Assembly (NCBI RefSeq): GCF_000808535.1
Contig: NZ_JWLV01000001.1
Coordinates: forward strand, 744,001 to 808,000
Reading direction: 5' to 3'
DNA from: Vibrio sinaloensis
GTDB taxonomy: Bacteria > Pseudomonadota > Gammaproteobacteria > Enterobacterales > Vibrionaceae
DNA length: 64,000 nt
Shown: piece by piece, positions 9,340 through 16,515 of the stretch
Layout of the letters: each line of letters starts with the position of its first letter
Numbering within the stretch: the stretch's first letter is position 1
Translations under genes and position numbers: made by a program
Notes under the pieces: model-generated
The model's database searches: none
What the model was told of the DNA's origin: nothing
Seen by the model: only the letters and a program-made list of their open reading frames with translations

Positions 9340-10704
9340 TTATTCGTCGTCCGCTTTCGGAGCAACTTTCTTTTTCGGGATGAACACACTATCACCCACA
9401 GCTACGTTTTGGTGGAAGCTCTTATCACGCTTCACTGGTTTCTTAACTGCTTTCTTCGCTTGAGGTTTAGCACTCTTAGTCACTTTACCCTTGTTACGGA
9501 AATCTGGCTTGCGCGGTTTTAACCCTTTGAATTTCCCTTTTAAACCTTCAAGCTCTGAAAAGCTCAGGTCTTGCTGTAAGTAGGCTTCGACGCGTTTAAA
9601 GCTGTCCCAGTCTTTCGGACCAACCAATGAGATCGCATCCCCTTTATTGCCAGCACGACCAGTACGACCCACTCGGTGAACGTATTCTTCCGTGTGTTTT
9701 GGCATATCAAAGTTGATTACGTGGGTAACATTCGCAATATCAAGGCCACGAGAAGCAACATCTGTCGTAACCAAAATCTTAAACACCGCTCGCTCAAACT
9801 GGCTCATGATGGTGTTGCGCTGAGTTTGATTTAGATTGCCACTTAGCGCGATTGCTTTCAGCTTTTTCTCATTGAGTTTTTCGGTCAAACGATCAGTGTC
9901 AGCTCGTGTTGCCGTAAAGATAATGATCTGCTTGTACTCTGCTTCTTGCAGCACACGCTCCAATATCGCCTCTTTGTGATCAAGGTGATCACACAGGTAA
10001 AACTTCTGAGTGATGTCCTTGTGCTCTTCATTCGAGACTCCGACAGCAATGCGCTTTGGTGCATTCAACATTTCAAAAGCGATATCGTTCACTTCCGCAT
10101 GATCCAATGTCGCAGAGAACATCAAAGTCTGGCGACGACGGTGTTTTGCCGCATTATGAATACGGCGTAACTCTGGTGCAAAACCAAGGTCGAGCATACG
10201 GTCTGCTTCATCAAGAACCAAGGTTTCTAACCCTTCTAAGAAAAGCGAACGATGCTCTAGGTGATCCGCCAAACGACCTGGGGTCGCGACAATAAACTTA
10301 GGGTACTTTCGTAGGGCTTTTACTTGGTCATTAAAGTTTTCACCACCAACGATCAAAGTGGCGTCATAAGACAAGCCAGCCAACATTGTGCGCAGCTCTC
10401 CGTACACCTGTTTTGCAAGCTCACGCGTTGGCGCTAGAATCACAGCACGAGGATCTTTGGCAGAAAACGCTTTGCTCTTTAACGACTTGTGCAGCATAGG
10501 CAAAACAAAGGCAAGCGTTTTACCTGAACCTGTTTTTGACGAAGCCAACAAGTCTTTACCAGCAATCGCGACCGGTATTGCTTTTTGCTGGATCTCCGTT
10601 GCTTTCTTAAAATCGAGATGTTTTAAGTTTTTTAACAAGCGGTTGTCTAAGCCTAAATCTTTAAAATGCAAAGTATTCTCCATTGGTGCAGCAATATTTT
10701 CCAT
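9340..10704 (-). CDS. DEAD-box ATP-dependent RNA helicase
   Basis: A 454-residue DEAD-box helicase with the full motif set: TEIQQ (Q motif), SSKTGSGKT (I), PTRELA (Ia), TPGR (Ib), DEAD (II), SAT (III), DVASRGLD (V) and HRVGRTGR (VI). The C-terminal 75 residues are Lys/Arg-rich and likely bind RNA. It would remodel RNA in ribosome assembly or decay. The start is uncertain: ATG 10704 follows a 5-bp hairpin (CACTC-TTTTT-GAGTG) rather than a clear ribosome site, and the core domain could begin at the internal ATG at 10683. I cannot place it firmly as SrmB or RhlE. Confidence 0.92.
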   Translation of the reverse strand: MENIAAPMENTLHFKDLGLDNRLLKNLKHLDFKKATEIQQKAIPVAIAGKDLLASSKTGSGKTLAFVLPMLHKSLKSKAFSAKDPRAVILAPTRELAKQVYGELRTMLAGLSYDATLIVGGENFNDQVKALRKYPKFIVATPGRLADHLEHRSLFLEGLETLVLDEADRMLDLGFAPELRRIHNAAKHRRRQTLMFSATLDHAEVNDIAFEMLNAPKRIAVGVSNEEHKDITQKFYLCDHLDHKEAILERVLQEAEYKQIIIFTATRADTDRLTEKLNEKKLKAIALSGNLNQTQRNTIMSQFERAVFKILVTTDVASRGLDIANVTHVINFDMPKHTEEYVHRVGRTGRAGNKGDAISLVGPKDWDSFKRVEAYLQQDLSFSELEGLKGKFKGLKPRKPDFRNKGKVTKSAKPQAKKAVKKPVKRDKSFHQNVAVGDSVFIPKKKVAPKADDE

Positions 10705-10707
10705 CAC

Positions 10708-11025
10708 TCAAAAAGAGTGAGTTGGAACAGAAAATGAGTAAAAACAGGCTATGATACCTAGATTTACCCAAAGTAGATAGTGATCACATTAAATATCACT
10801 TGATGGTCGAAAATGGATAAGAATCGTTCTCAAAAACCGATGTAATTATAGCTCTCACCAATGAGACTCAGCTCAACTTATTGGATAATTGCTTAAATTC
10901 TTGGGTTTTTTTGACTTTATTCTGCTTTAGCAAGCGTAAAATTAGCACTACACTATTCACGTCACTATACGCAAGAGAAGGTATAGGACGACTTTATTGA
11001 TACATATATTTCAAGGAGTTCGATT
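10708..11025. other. Divergent promoter region between DEAD helicase and lpp-like gene
   Basis: 318 bp without an ORF. A TTGACT -35-like hexamer lies at 10911-10916, but its best -10 (TAAAAT, 10937-10942) is 20 bases away, so the lpp promoter is not firmly placed. A good ribosome site (AAGGAG) precedes the lipoprotein ATG. Confidence 0.5.
10818..10832. promoter_or_regulatory. Weak Fur-box-like dyad
   Basis: TAAGAAT-C-GTTCTCA fits the 7-1-7 Fur pattern at 10 of 14 positions. It lies between the divergent helicase and lipoprotein genes. Low confidence. Confidence 0.22.
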
Positions 11026-11274
11026 ATGAACAAAATGTTGATCGCAGCTGCAGCGTCTTCTGTACTTCTACTAGCTGGTTGTGCTTCTGGTCCAGATGCA
11101 GCAACAACCGCTAAGATGGATGAGCTAAGCAACCAAGTTAGCCAACTAAGCCAAGACGTTCAAGCACTTCAATCTGAAGTTCGTAAGTCTGGCGACGCTG
11201 CAATGTCTGCACAAGAAGAAGCGTCACGCGCTAACGAGCGTATCGACAACATTGCTCAGTCTTACACTAAGTAA
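11026..11274 (+). CDS. lpp: Major outer-membrane (Braun-type) lipoprotein Lpp
   Basis: An 82-residue lipoprotein. The signal peptide ends in lipobox LLAGC (Cys19), followed by a coiled coil of heptads rich in Leu, Val, Ser and Gln (about residues 30-78) and a C-terminal YTK. In Braun lipoprotein the final Lys is joined to peptidoglycan. The neighbouring convergent gene encodes an L,D-transpeptidase of the family that makes this bond, so the two probably work together. Ala- and Gln-rich composition and a strong terminator suggest a highly expressed small gene. Confidence 0.88.
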   Translation: MNKMLIAAAASSVLLLAGCASGPDAATTAKMDELSNQVSQLSQDVQALQSEVRKSGDAAMSAQEEASRANERIDNIAQSYTK

Positions 11275-11286
11275 TAACGTCTTCTT

Positions 11287-11320
11287 AAAGAAAGGGTCTG
11301 CAAATGCAGACCCTTTCTTT
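11287..11320 (+). terminator. Strong terminator of the lpp gene
   Basis: A 15-bp perfect stem (AAAGAAAGGGTCTGC and its complement) with loop AAAT, followed by TTTCTG. It may also limit read-through from the convergent transpeptidase side. Confidence 0.9.
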
Positions 11321-11339
11321 TTTCTGTTAAGAGACTAAG

Positions 11340-12245
11340 CTAATTGACAAACGTCGGAGCAACAATCTCAACAGGCACACCATTCTGCGCCAAGATTGCG
11401 GCCCTAGCCTTCACATCTGAATGATCAAACTCTTCCAACCACCAGCCTAGCTCAAGCGGCATTTCTAAGCTCTTTTTGGAACCATCACTTCTGGTCAGAG
11501 GTTCGTGGGCTTCAATAAACACACTGCGATCGGGTTCGAGCGAAACCTTAATTGGCTCATTGATCACCCGTACTTTCTCTCCCAGCGAGACTTTGGGAAA
11601 CAACCAGTCGATATCTTTCGGCTCCATCCGAATACAACCCGAACTTACGCGCAGGCCAATACCGAAATCTTTGTTGGTGCCATGAATCAGATAATCACCC
11701 GCGCCATAAGCGAGACGAAGTGCGTATTCACCGAGTGGGTTTTCGGGACCTGCGGGAACCACAGCAGGAAGTTCTATTCCTTTCGCTAAATACTCTTTAC
11801 GAATAGACGCAGGTGGCGTCCACGTTGGATTAGGACGCTTCTGGCTGATCGTGGTCGACATTTCCGGCGTATCGCGCCCGACTCGACCAATCCCCACTGG
11901 GAAAATGTGAACCAGACCGGAGTCAGGCTCGAAGTAATACAGCCTTAGCTCAGCTAGATTTATCACGACACCTTCACGTTCAACTTGCGGCAAAATGATT
12001 TGCGTCGGAATCGTCAATACGTAACCGGCTTTAGGCAGAAACGGATCAACGCCTTTATTTGCCGCCATCAATGAGAGAAAGCCAACATCATATTGCTTGG
12101 CAATTTCCGCCAAGGTTTCGCCTTCATCAACTTGGTGGTACTGAGTTCGCCCGACAATGTTGCTCCCTTCTGGAGGTAGCGGGTAGCTAGCCGCGAATAC
12201 TTGCGAGGCAAAACAACAACCCAGAGCAACGAGTTTACGTAGCAT
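11340..12245 (-). CDS. L,D-transpeptidase (ErfK/YbiS family) with LysM domain
   Basis: About 301 residues. A signal peptide (ending VFA) precedes a LysM peptidoglycan-binding repeat (YHQVDEGETLAEIAKQYDV, near residue 40) and a YkuD catalytic domain with HGTNKDFG and the active-site SSGCIRM. It attaches Braun lipoprotein to peptidoglycan or makes 3-3 crosslinks in the periplasm. ATG 12245 is chosen over 12263 because AAGGA lies 9-13 bases before it and the signal peptide then starts at MLRK. Its start overlaps the 3' end of phr by 11 bases, so translation is probably coupled. Confidence 0.92.
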   Translation of the reverse strand: MLRKLVALGCCFASQVFAASYPLPPEGSNIVGRTQYHQVDEGETLAEIAKQYDVGFLSLMAANKGVDPFLPKAGYVLTIPTQIILPQVEREGVVINLAELRLYYFEPDSGLVHIFPVGIGRVGRDTPEMSTTISQKRPNPTWTPPASIRKEYLAKGIELPAVVPAGPENPLGEYALRLAYGAGDYLIHGTNKDFGIGLRVSSGCIRMEPKDIDWLFPKVSLGEKVRVINEPIKVSLEPDRSVFIEAHEPLTRSDGSKKSLEMPLELGWWLEEFDHSDVKARAAILAQNGVPVEIVAPTFVN

Positions 12246-13659
12246 CCATGAAATCCTTAGCATTTTTATAGTTGGCTAAGGTTATCTCTCTTTGAGCCTT
12301 GTGATCAACTATTGGCGAAGGATATGACACGCCTTTTGCATTGGCCCACTTGCTTGGTTGATGAATATACTTATCAGGAACATTCTTAAGCTCAGGGACC
12401 CAGTGGCGAACAAAATCACCCTTCGGATCGAACCGCTCCCCTTGTGTGGTTGGATTGAATATTCGAAAATAGGGCTGGCCATCGCAACCCGTTGACGCAC
12501 ACCACTGCCACCCTCCGTTATTGGCTGAGTATTCTCCATCGATTAGTTTGCTCATAAAGTAATCCTCACCAATCCGCCAATCCACTTGCAGATCTTTAAT
12601 AAGAAAACTGGCGGCGATCATTCTTAATCGATTGTGCATCCACCCCGTTTGGTTTAACTGGCGCATTGCCGCATCGACAATGGGGTAACCCGTCATACCT
12701 TCCTTCCAAGCCTGAATGCGCTTCTCATCATTCTGCCATGTGAGGTGTCTCCCCCAAGGAAGGAAACTCTCTCCACGACTCAGCTTTGGCTCAAAATAGA
12801 TAAGATGCTGATAAAACTCTCGCCAAATTAGCTCACTCAACCAAGTTTGACGTCCTTCACTCAAGGGAGGTATTTGCTCATAAAGTAGCCTTGCCATACA
12901 TTGCCTGACAGACAATGCACCAATCGCTAAATAAGGAGACAATCGGCTGGTACCCTCAATAGACGGGAAATCACGGTCTACTTGATAATCGTCACTGCGT
13001 TCATTGACAAACGCTCGCAACAACTCAAGGATCTGTGCTGTTTTTGCGGGGTAAGCATCACTACACTCCGTCGGGTAGCTGAACGTCATATCATGTTGCA
13101 ATATGTCTTGTGGTCGCAGCTCTCGGCCATGCTCTACCGCGCTTTTTGCTGGCTGAACGTGCACAGGGTATTGCTCAAGTTTCTGTAAGTAGGCACGTTT
13201 ATAAGGAGTAAAGACTTTAAAGTAATGCCCCTGCTTGTTTACGACACTGCCTGGCGCAAAGTGGCACTTGTCGTCATAGCGATGCAGCATCACTCCCAGT
13301 TCAGAGAGCTTGCTCTCAGCCTTATCGTCGCGACTCACTTCGTTCAGCTCGTACTCTTTATTGACGTGGACGTTGGTCACACCATATTGCTTAACCCAAC
13401 TTAACACCACATCGACACTGCACGGATAATCTGGAGCTTCGGAATAGATTAGGGGAATGTTCAACTCAGAAAGCTCGCTCTTGAGTTCGACAAGCCGCCT
13501 TTTGATCAAATCCGCTTGGATAGGCGCCATTTTATGCTCACGCCAACTATCAGGCGTTGCCACAAATGCTGCTATTACTGGTTCTCCGCTCTCAATCGCC
13601 ACGTTCAGTGCCGTATTGTCGATTGTGCGCAAATCGCGCCTCAGCCATACAATTCTCAT
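12235..13659 (-). CDS. phrB: Deoxyribodipyrimidine photolyase (class I CPD photolyase)
   Basis: A 474-residue flavoprotein. The N-terminal photolyase domain starts IVWLRRDLRTIDN and would hold the antenna cofactor. The C-terminal FAD domain has WLSELIWREFYQHL, MRQLNQTGWMHNRLRMI and GGWQWCASTGCDGQPYFRIF. It uses blue light to split cyclobutane pyrimidine dimers. It overlaps the upstream MerR gene by 4 bases (ATGA) and the downstream transpeptidase by about 11, so all appear to be on one leftward transcript with the DUF523 gene. Confidence 0.95.
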   Translation of the reverse strand: MRIVWLRRDLRTIDNTALNVAIESGEPVIAAFVATPDSWREHKMAPIQADLIKRRLVELKSELSELNIPLIYSEAPDYPCSVDVVLSWVKQYGVTNVHVNKEYELNEVSRDDKAESKLSELGVMLHRYDDKCHFAPGSVVNKQGHYFKVFTPYKRAYLQKLEQYPVHVQPAKSAVEHGRELRPQDILQHDMTFSYPTECSDAYPAKTAQILELLRAFVNERSDDYQVDRDFPSIEGTSRLSPYLAIGALSVRQCMARLLYEQIPPLSEGRQTWLSELIWREFYQHLIYFEPKLSRGESFLPWGRHLTWQNDEKRIQAWKEGMTGYPIVDAAMRQLNQTGWMHNRLRMIAASFLIKDLQVDWRIGEDYFMSKLIDGEYSANNGGWQWCASTGCDGQPYFRIFNPTTQGERFDPKGDFVRHWVPELKNVPDKYIHQPSKWANAKGVSYPSPIVDHKAQREITLANYKNAKDFMDAT

Positions 13660-14459
13660 CTATATTCCTCGTAAGCGGCTAGCACGTCGGACATGAAAAA
13701 CTGACCGGAAAACCCGCCTCTCACACTCTCAATACCACCCATTTGCTGCTCGGTGAGCGGACGTGGGCTATAGAGCGCTATCGAATCAAATTGCGTATCA
13801 AATTCTGCCCGAACGAGCCCTGACACATCATCAACGCCATCTAGCAGCGTCATGTTCCATCCATCATCAGATAATTTTGCCGCCCACAAACGACTCTCGA
13901 TATCTCGACTTGGATCAAAATTGATGAACAAGCACTTGCCTCGATACGATGCTTTGTTTTCTGCTTCAATGATCGCTTCTAACTTTGCGATTAGCAGACC
14001 ATTAAACAATGCCGTTTGTAGTACCTGTTGGTTGCGCTTTACTAAAGAGAGCGATTCATAGATCGGCTTCACGAACTGTTGAATGACCGCAGGCAATGGA
14101 TACTCTTTTAGCACCGTATTAATGGTCGATTCGACCCGCTTTTTATTGAGTATGGCAAGAGCAGCGGTAACCTTATCCACTTCTTCTAGGTGTTGGTCAA
14201 TCGCTACCCCTTGATCCTCGACTAAGGATTCTGCGTCTAACAACGCTTTTACCTTGCCAATAGAGACCCCCTTGTCCAGCCAGGTTTGAATAGACCGAAT
14301 ACGAGCAATGTCTTCTTCTTTATATAGACGATGGCCCTTTTCAGTTCTCATGGGTTTAATCAGGTTGTATCGACGCTGCCACGCTCGCAAAGTGACGGGC
14401 TTCACACCAGTCAACTCTGAGACTTCTCTGATGGCATACTGTTTTTCATTACAATCCAT
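13656..14459 (-). CDS. MerR-family regulator with degenerate B12-binding-like C-terminus (LitR/CarH-like)
   Basis: About 267 residues. The N-terminal winged helix (YAIREVSELTGVKPVTLRAW, then RRYNLIKPMRTEKGHRLY) is typical MerR. The C-terminal part (about residues 75-265) is laid out like the cobalamin-binding module of CarH/LitR light sensors. Where those have E-x-H-x-x-G, this protein has FDPSRDIE, so the cobalt-ligating His is missing. It probably regulates the photorepair operon it lies in. ATG 14459 overlaps the DUF523 stop by 11 bases; the longer TTG start at 14492 seems less likely. Possible autoregulatory sites lie at 15419-15488. Confidence 0.85.
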   Translation of the reverse strand: MDCNEKQYAIREVSELTGVKPVTLRAWQRRYNLIKPMRTEKGHRLYKEEDIARIRSIQTWLDKGVSIGKVKALLDAESLVEDQGVAIDQHLEEVDKVTAALAILNKKRVESTINTVLKEYPLPAVIQQFVKPIYESLSLVKRNQQVLQTALFNGLLIAKLEAIIEAENKASYRGKCLFINFDPSRDIESRLWAAKLSDDGWNMTLLDGVDDVSGLVRAEFDTQFDSIALYSPRPLTEQQMGGIESVRGGFSGQFFMSDVLAAYEEYR

Positions 14460-15402
14460 AACGTAAACGTAACTCCTGCGGATATGGGTCAAAATATTTT
14501 TGTTGTTGCAAATAACTGTCCGGATGGGTCGCTAAATAGTGTTTAATCAGCGTCAGTGGTGCTAATAACGGTATCAGACCAACACGATAGTCATCGATCA
14601 CTTGGCAAAGCTCCGCTTTCTTTTCTTTATCTAGGTCTCGCTTGAAGTAACCCTGCAAGTGCATTAGAACATTGGTATTGTTCTTTCGGCTTGCTCTGTG
14701 AGCCATCGCTTTCATCAACCCTTCTCGATACAGCTTGAAGAATTCCTCAAGATCGTAGTCAGAAATATTGGCGACCAACTGGCCGAGTTTCTTATAAGAT
14801 TCTGGGTGATGAGCCATGAGCGTTAACTTATAGCGAGAGTGGAAGGCCACAATCGCTCCACGTGTTAGGTTATGGCCTACAGACTGGTAGTAGTCATGCA
14901 GTGTGTATATGCGAGTAATGAAGTTCTCTTTCAATACAGGATCATTTAGACGACCATCTTCTTCTACTGGTAACCACGGCATTTTTTCCATCAAAGTTTT
15001 GGTGTACAAGCCAATGCCTTCTTTCGCAGCGCTGTTCTTGCTGTAAACCTTCACACGCTCCATGCCACACGTTGGCGACTTAGCACAGACGATGTAACCA
15101 CAAAGCTCTTGATCAACAAGCTCAGCAACCTTCTTCTCAGAATAATCGATCATGGCTTCAGTGTGCTTGTTGTCGGGATTTTTGGTTTCAACAAGTTCGA
15201 TTCGCTCTTCATTCGACATCAAGCGAATAGTGGGTCTTGGAACCGGCATGCCCATACCGACTTCTGGACAAATAGGCATAAAGTTGAAGTAGGGCGCCAA
15301 CTCTTTGGTGACGAATTTACTGATCTTATGCCCTGAGTCGAAACGCACGTTTTCGCCTAGCACACATGAACTGATACCGATATTGATTACATTGCTCATC
15401 AT
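14449..15402 (-). CDS. DUF523-DUF1722 fusion protein (TudS-like plus YbgA-like)
   Basis: A 317-residue protein. The N-terminal DUF523 domain carries Cys13 (SSCVLGENVRFD), Cys45 (CPEVGMGMPVPRP) and a Cys101/106/112 cluster (CGYIVCAKSPTCGMERV). In this family three such Cys hold a 4Fe-4S cluster, and TudS members remove sulfur from thiouracil. The C-terminal DUF1722 domain (about residues 190-310) is the YbgA family, whose E. coli gene lies directly before phr. It is the first gene of the photolyase operon, with a clear ribosome site (GAGAGGA). A role in repair or thiolated nucleobases is inferred. Confidence 0.85.
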   Translation of the reverse strand: MMSNVINIGISSCVLGENVRFDSGHKISKFVTKELAPYFNFMPICPEVGMGMPVPRPTIRLMSNEERIELVETKNPDNKHTEAMIDYSEKKVAELVDQELCGYIVCAKSPTCGMERVKVYSKNSAAKEGIGLYTKTLMEKMPWLPVEEDGRLNDPVLKENFITRIYTLHDYYQSVGHNLTRGAIVAFHSRYKLTLMAHHPESYKKLGQLVANISDYDLEEFFKLYREGLMKAMAHRASRKNNTNVLMHLQGYFKRDLDKEKKAELCQVIDDYRVGLIPLLAPLTLIKHYLATHPDSYLQQQKYFDPYPQELRLRYGL

Positions 15403-15418
15403 ACTGTCCTCTCAAAGG

Positions 15419-15441
15419 TGTACAAATTTTTTGTTTGTATA
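15419..15441. promoter_or_regulatory. MerR-type operator copy 1 (TGTACA-N11-TGTATA)
   Basis: An inverted repeat TGTACA-N11-TGTATA, 17 bp before the DUF523 start. It shares architecture and spacer length with copy 2. Such TGTACA half-sites are reported for LitR-type MerR regulators, and a MerR gene lies in the operon. Binding is inferred. Confidence 0.65.
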
Positions 15442-15465
15442 ATTATTAGCACAATTTTCTCATGT

Positions 15466-15488
15466 TATACAAAAATTATTTTTGTACA
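15466..15488. promoter_or_regulatory. MerR-type operator copy 2 (TATACA-N11-TGTACA)
   Basis: TATACA-N11-TGTACA, the same dyad as copy 1, 47 bp away centre to centre. Its core TACAAAAATAATTTTTGTA is nearly a perfect palindrome. Two equal sites suggest cooperative control of the leftward photolyase operon. Confidence 0.65.
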
Positions 15489-15623
15489 CACAGATGAACG
15501 TTACGATAAATTGCCTCAATAAGTTCACTTTAAATAAGCAATCGTTTTTCCGAATCGATTGCATACCCACTTTCAACACAAAACGTTATCAATAGCCTTT
15601 TTCACTTCGAGTTTGGGTGCTTT

Positions 15624-15666
15624 TGTGACATACATCTCACGGCTCGAGCGCTTATCTAGCTAGTAT
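15624..15666 (+). promoter_or_regulatory. CRP site and -10 box of deoD
   Basis: TGTGA-CATACA-TCTCA at 15624-15639 matches the CRP consensus TGTGA-N6-TCACA at 9 of 10 fixed bases. A -10 box TAGTAT lies at 15661-15666, placing the site near -41.5, a class II arrangement. CRP control of nucleoside genes is known; here it is inferred. Confidence 0.6.
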
Positions 15667-15743
15667 TGCCTCAACAGATAAAACAGAATCAACAAAATTG
15701 GTAATCAGGAAACTGAATAATCAATAACTTTGGAGTATCAACT

Positions 15744-16454
15744 ATGGCAACCCCACACATTAACGCTCAACCAGGTGATTTTGCAGAAACAGTACTTATG
15801 CCGGGTGACCCGCTACGCGCTAAATACATTGCAGAAACGTTCCTAGAAGACGTGAAGCAAGTATGTGACGTACGTAACATGTTTGGTTTTACAGGTACTT
15901 ATAAAGGTAAGAAAGTATCAGTAATGGGCCACGGTATGGGTATCCCATCATGCTGTATCTACGTTCACGAGCTAATCGCTGAATACGGCGTTAAAAACGT
16001 AATCCGTGTAGGTAGCTGTGGCGCAGTGCGTGACGACGTAAACCTAATGGACGTTGTGATCGGTATGGGTGCATCTACTGACTCTAAAGTTAACCGTATC
16101 CGTTTCAACAACCACGACTTCGCAGCAATCGCTGATTACGGCCTACTAGAAGAAGCGGTAAACCAAGCTCGCGCTCAAGAAGTGCCAGTAAAAGTGGGTA
16201 ACGTATTCTCGGCAGACCTTTTCTACACACCTGAAGCAGACATCTTCGAGAAGATGGAAAAACTAGGCATTCTAGGTGTAGATATGGAAGCTGCTGGCAT
16301 CTACGGTGTTGCAGCAGACCTAGGTGCAAAAGCACTAACGATTCTAACCGTTTCTGACCACATCATCCGTGGCGAAAAACTTAGCTCAGAAGAGCGTCAA
16401 AAATCGTTCAATGACATGATGAAAGTGGCGCTAGAGACAGCAATCAACATCTAA
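15744..16454 (+). CDS. deoD: Purine nucleoside phosphorylase DeoD
   Basis: A 236-residue hexameric-type purine nucleoside phosphorylase. It has [26 protein letters not shown] at the start, GHGMGIPS, the [12 protein letters not shown] phosphate loop, the [14 protein letters not shown] nucleoside-binding motif and the SDHIIRGE loop with the catalytic Asp. It splits purine nucleosides with phosphate to free bases and ribose-1-phosphate. It stands apart from the deoCABD operon, so it is probably a second copy specific to this chromosome. Confidence 0.96.
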   Translation: MATPHINAQPGDFAETVLMPGDPLRAKYIAETFLEDVKQVCDVRNMFGFTGTYKGKKVSVMGHGMGIPSCCIYVHELIAEYGVKNVIRVGSCGAVRDDVNLMDVVIGMGASTDSKVNRIRFNNHDFAAIADYGLLEEAVNQARAQEVPVKVGNVFSADLFYTPEADIFEKMEKLGILGVDMEAAGIYGVAADLGAKALTILTVSDHIIRGEKLSSEERQKSFNDMMKVALETAINI

Positions 16455-16467
16455 TTCGATTTACTTT

Positions 16468-16491
16468 GCCACCAAGTGTCTGCTTGGTGGC
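16468..16491 (+). other. RNA hairpin after deoD without a U-tract
   Basis: GCCACCAAG, loop TGTCTG, CTTGGTGGC, a 9-bp perfect stem 13 bases past the deoD stop. It is followed by CCGAATAAT rather than U residues, so it more likely stabilises the 3' end or attenuates read-through into the next gene than acts as a full terminator. Confidence 0.5.
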
Positions 16492-16515
16492 CCGAATAAT
16501 CCCGAGGGGGAGATA

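Larger units (their letters stand above)
15403..15743. other. Divergent regulatory region between photolyase operon and deoD
   Basis: 341 bp without an ORF. The left part holds the two MerR-type operators and the right part a CRP-dependent-looking deoD promoter. Nothing else was identified. Confidence 0.7.

Noticed and set aside
16468..16491. Full Rho-independent terminator after deoD
   Set aside because: No U-tract follows the stem.
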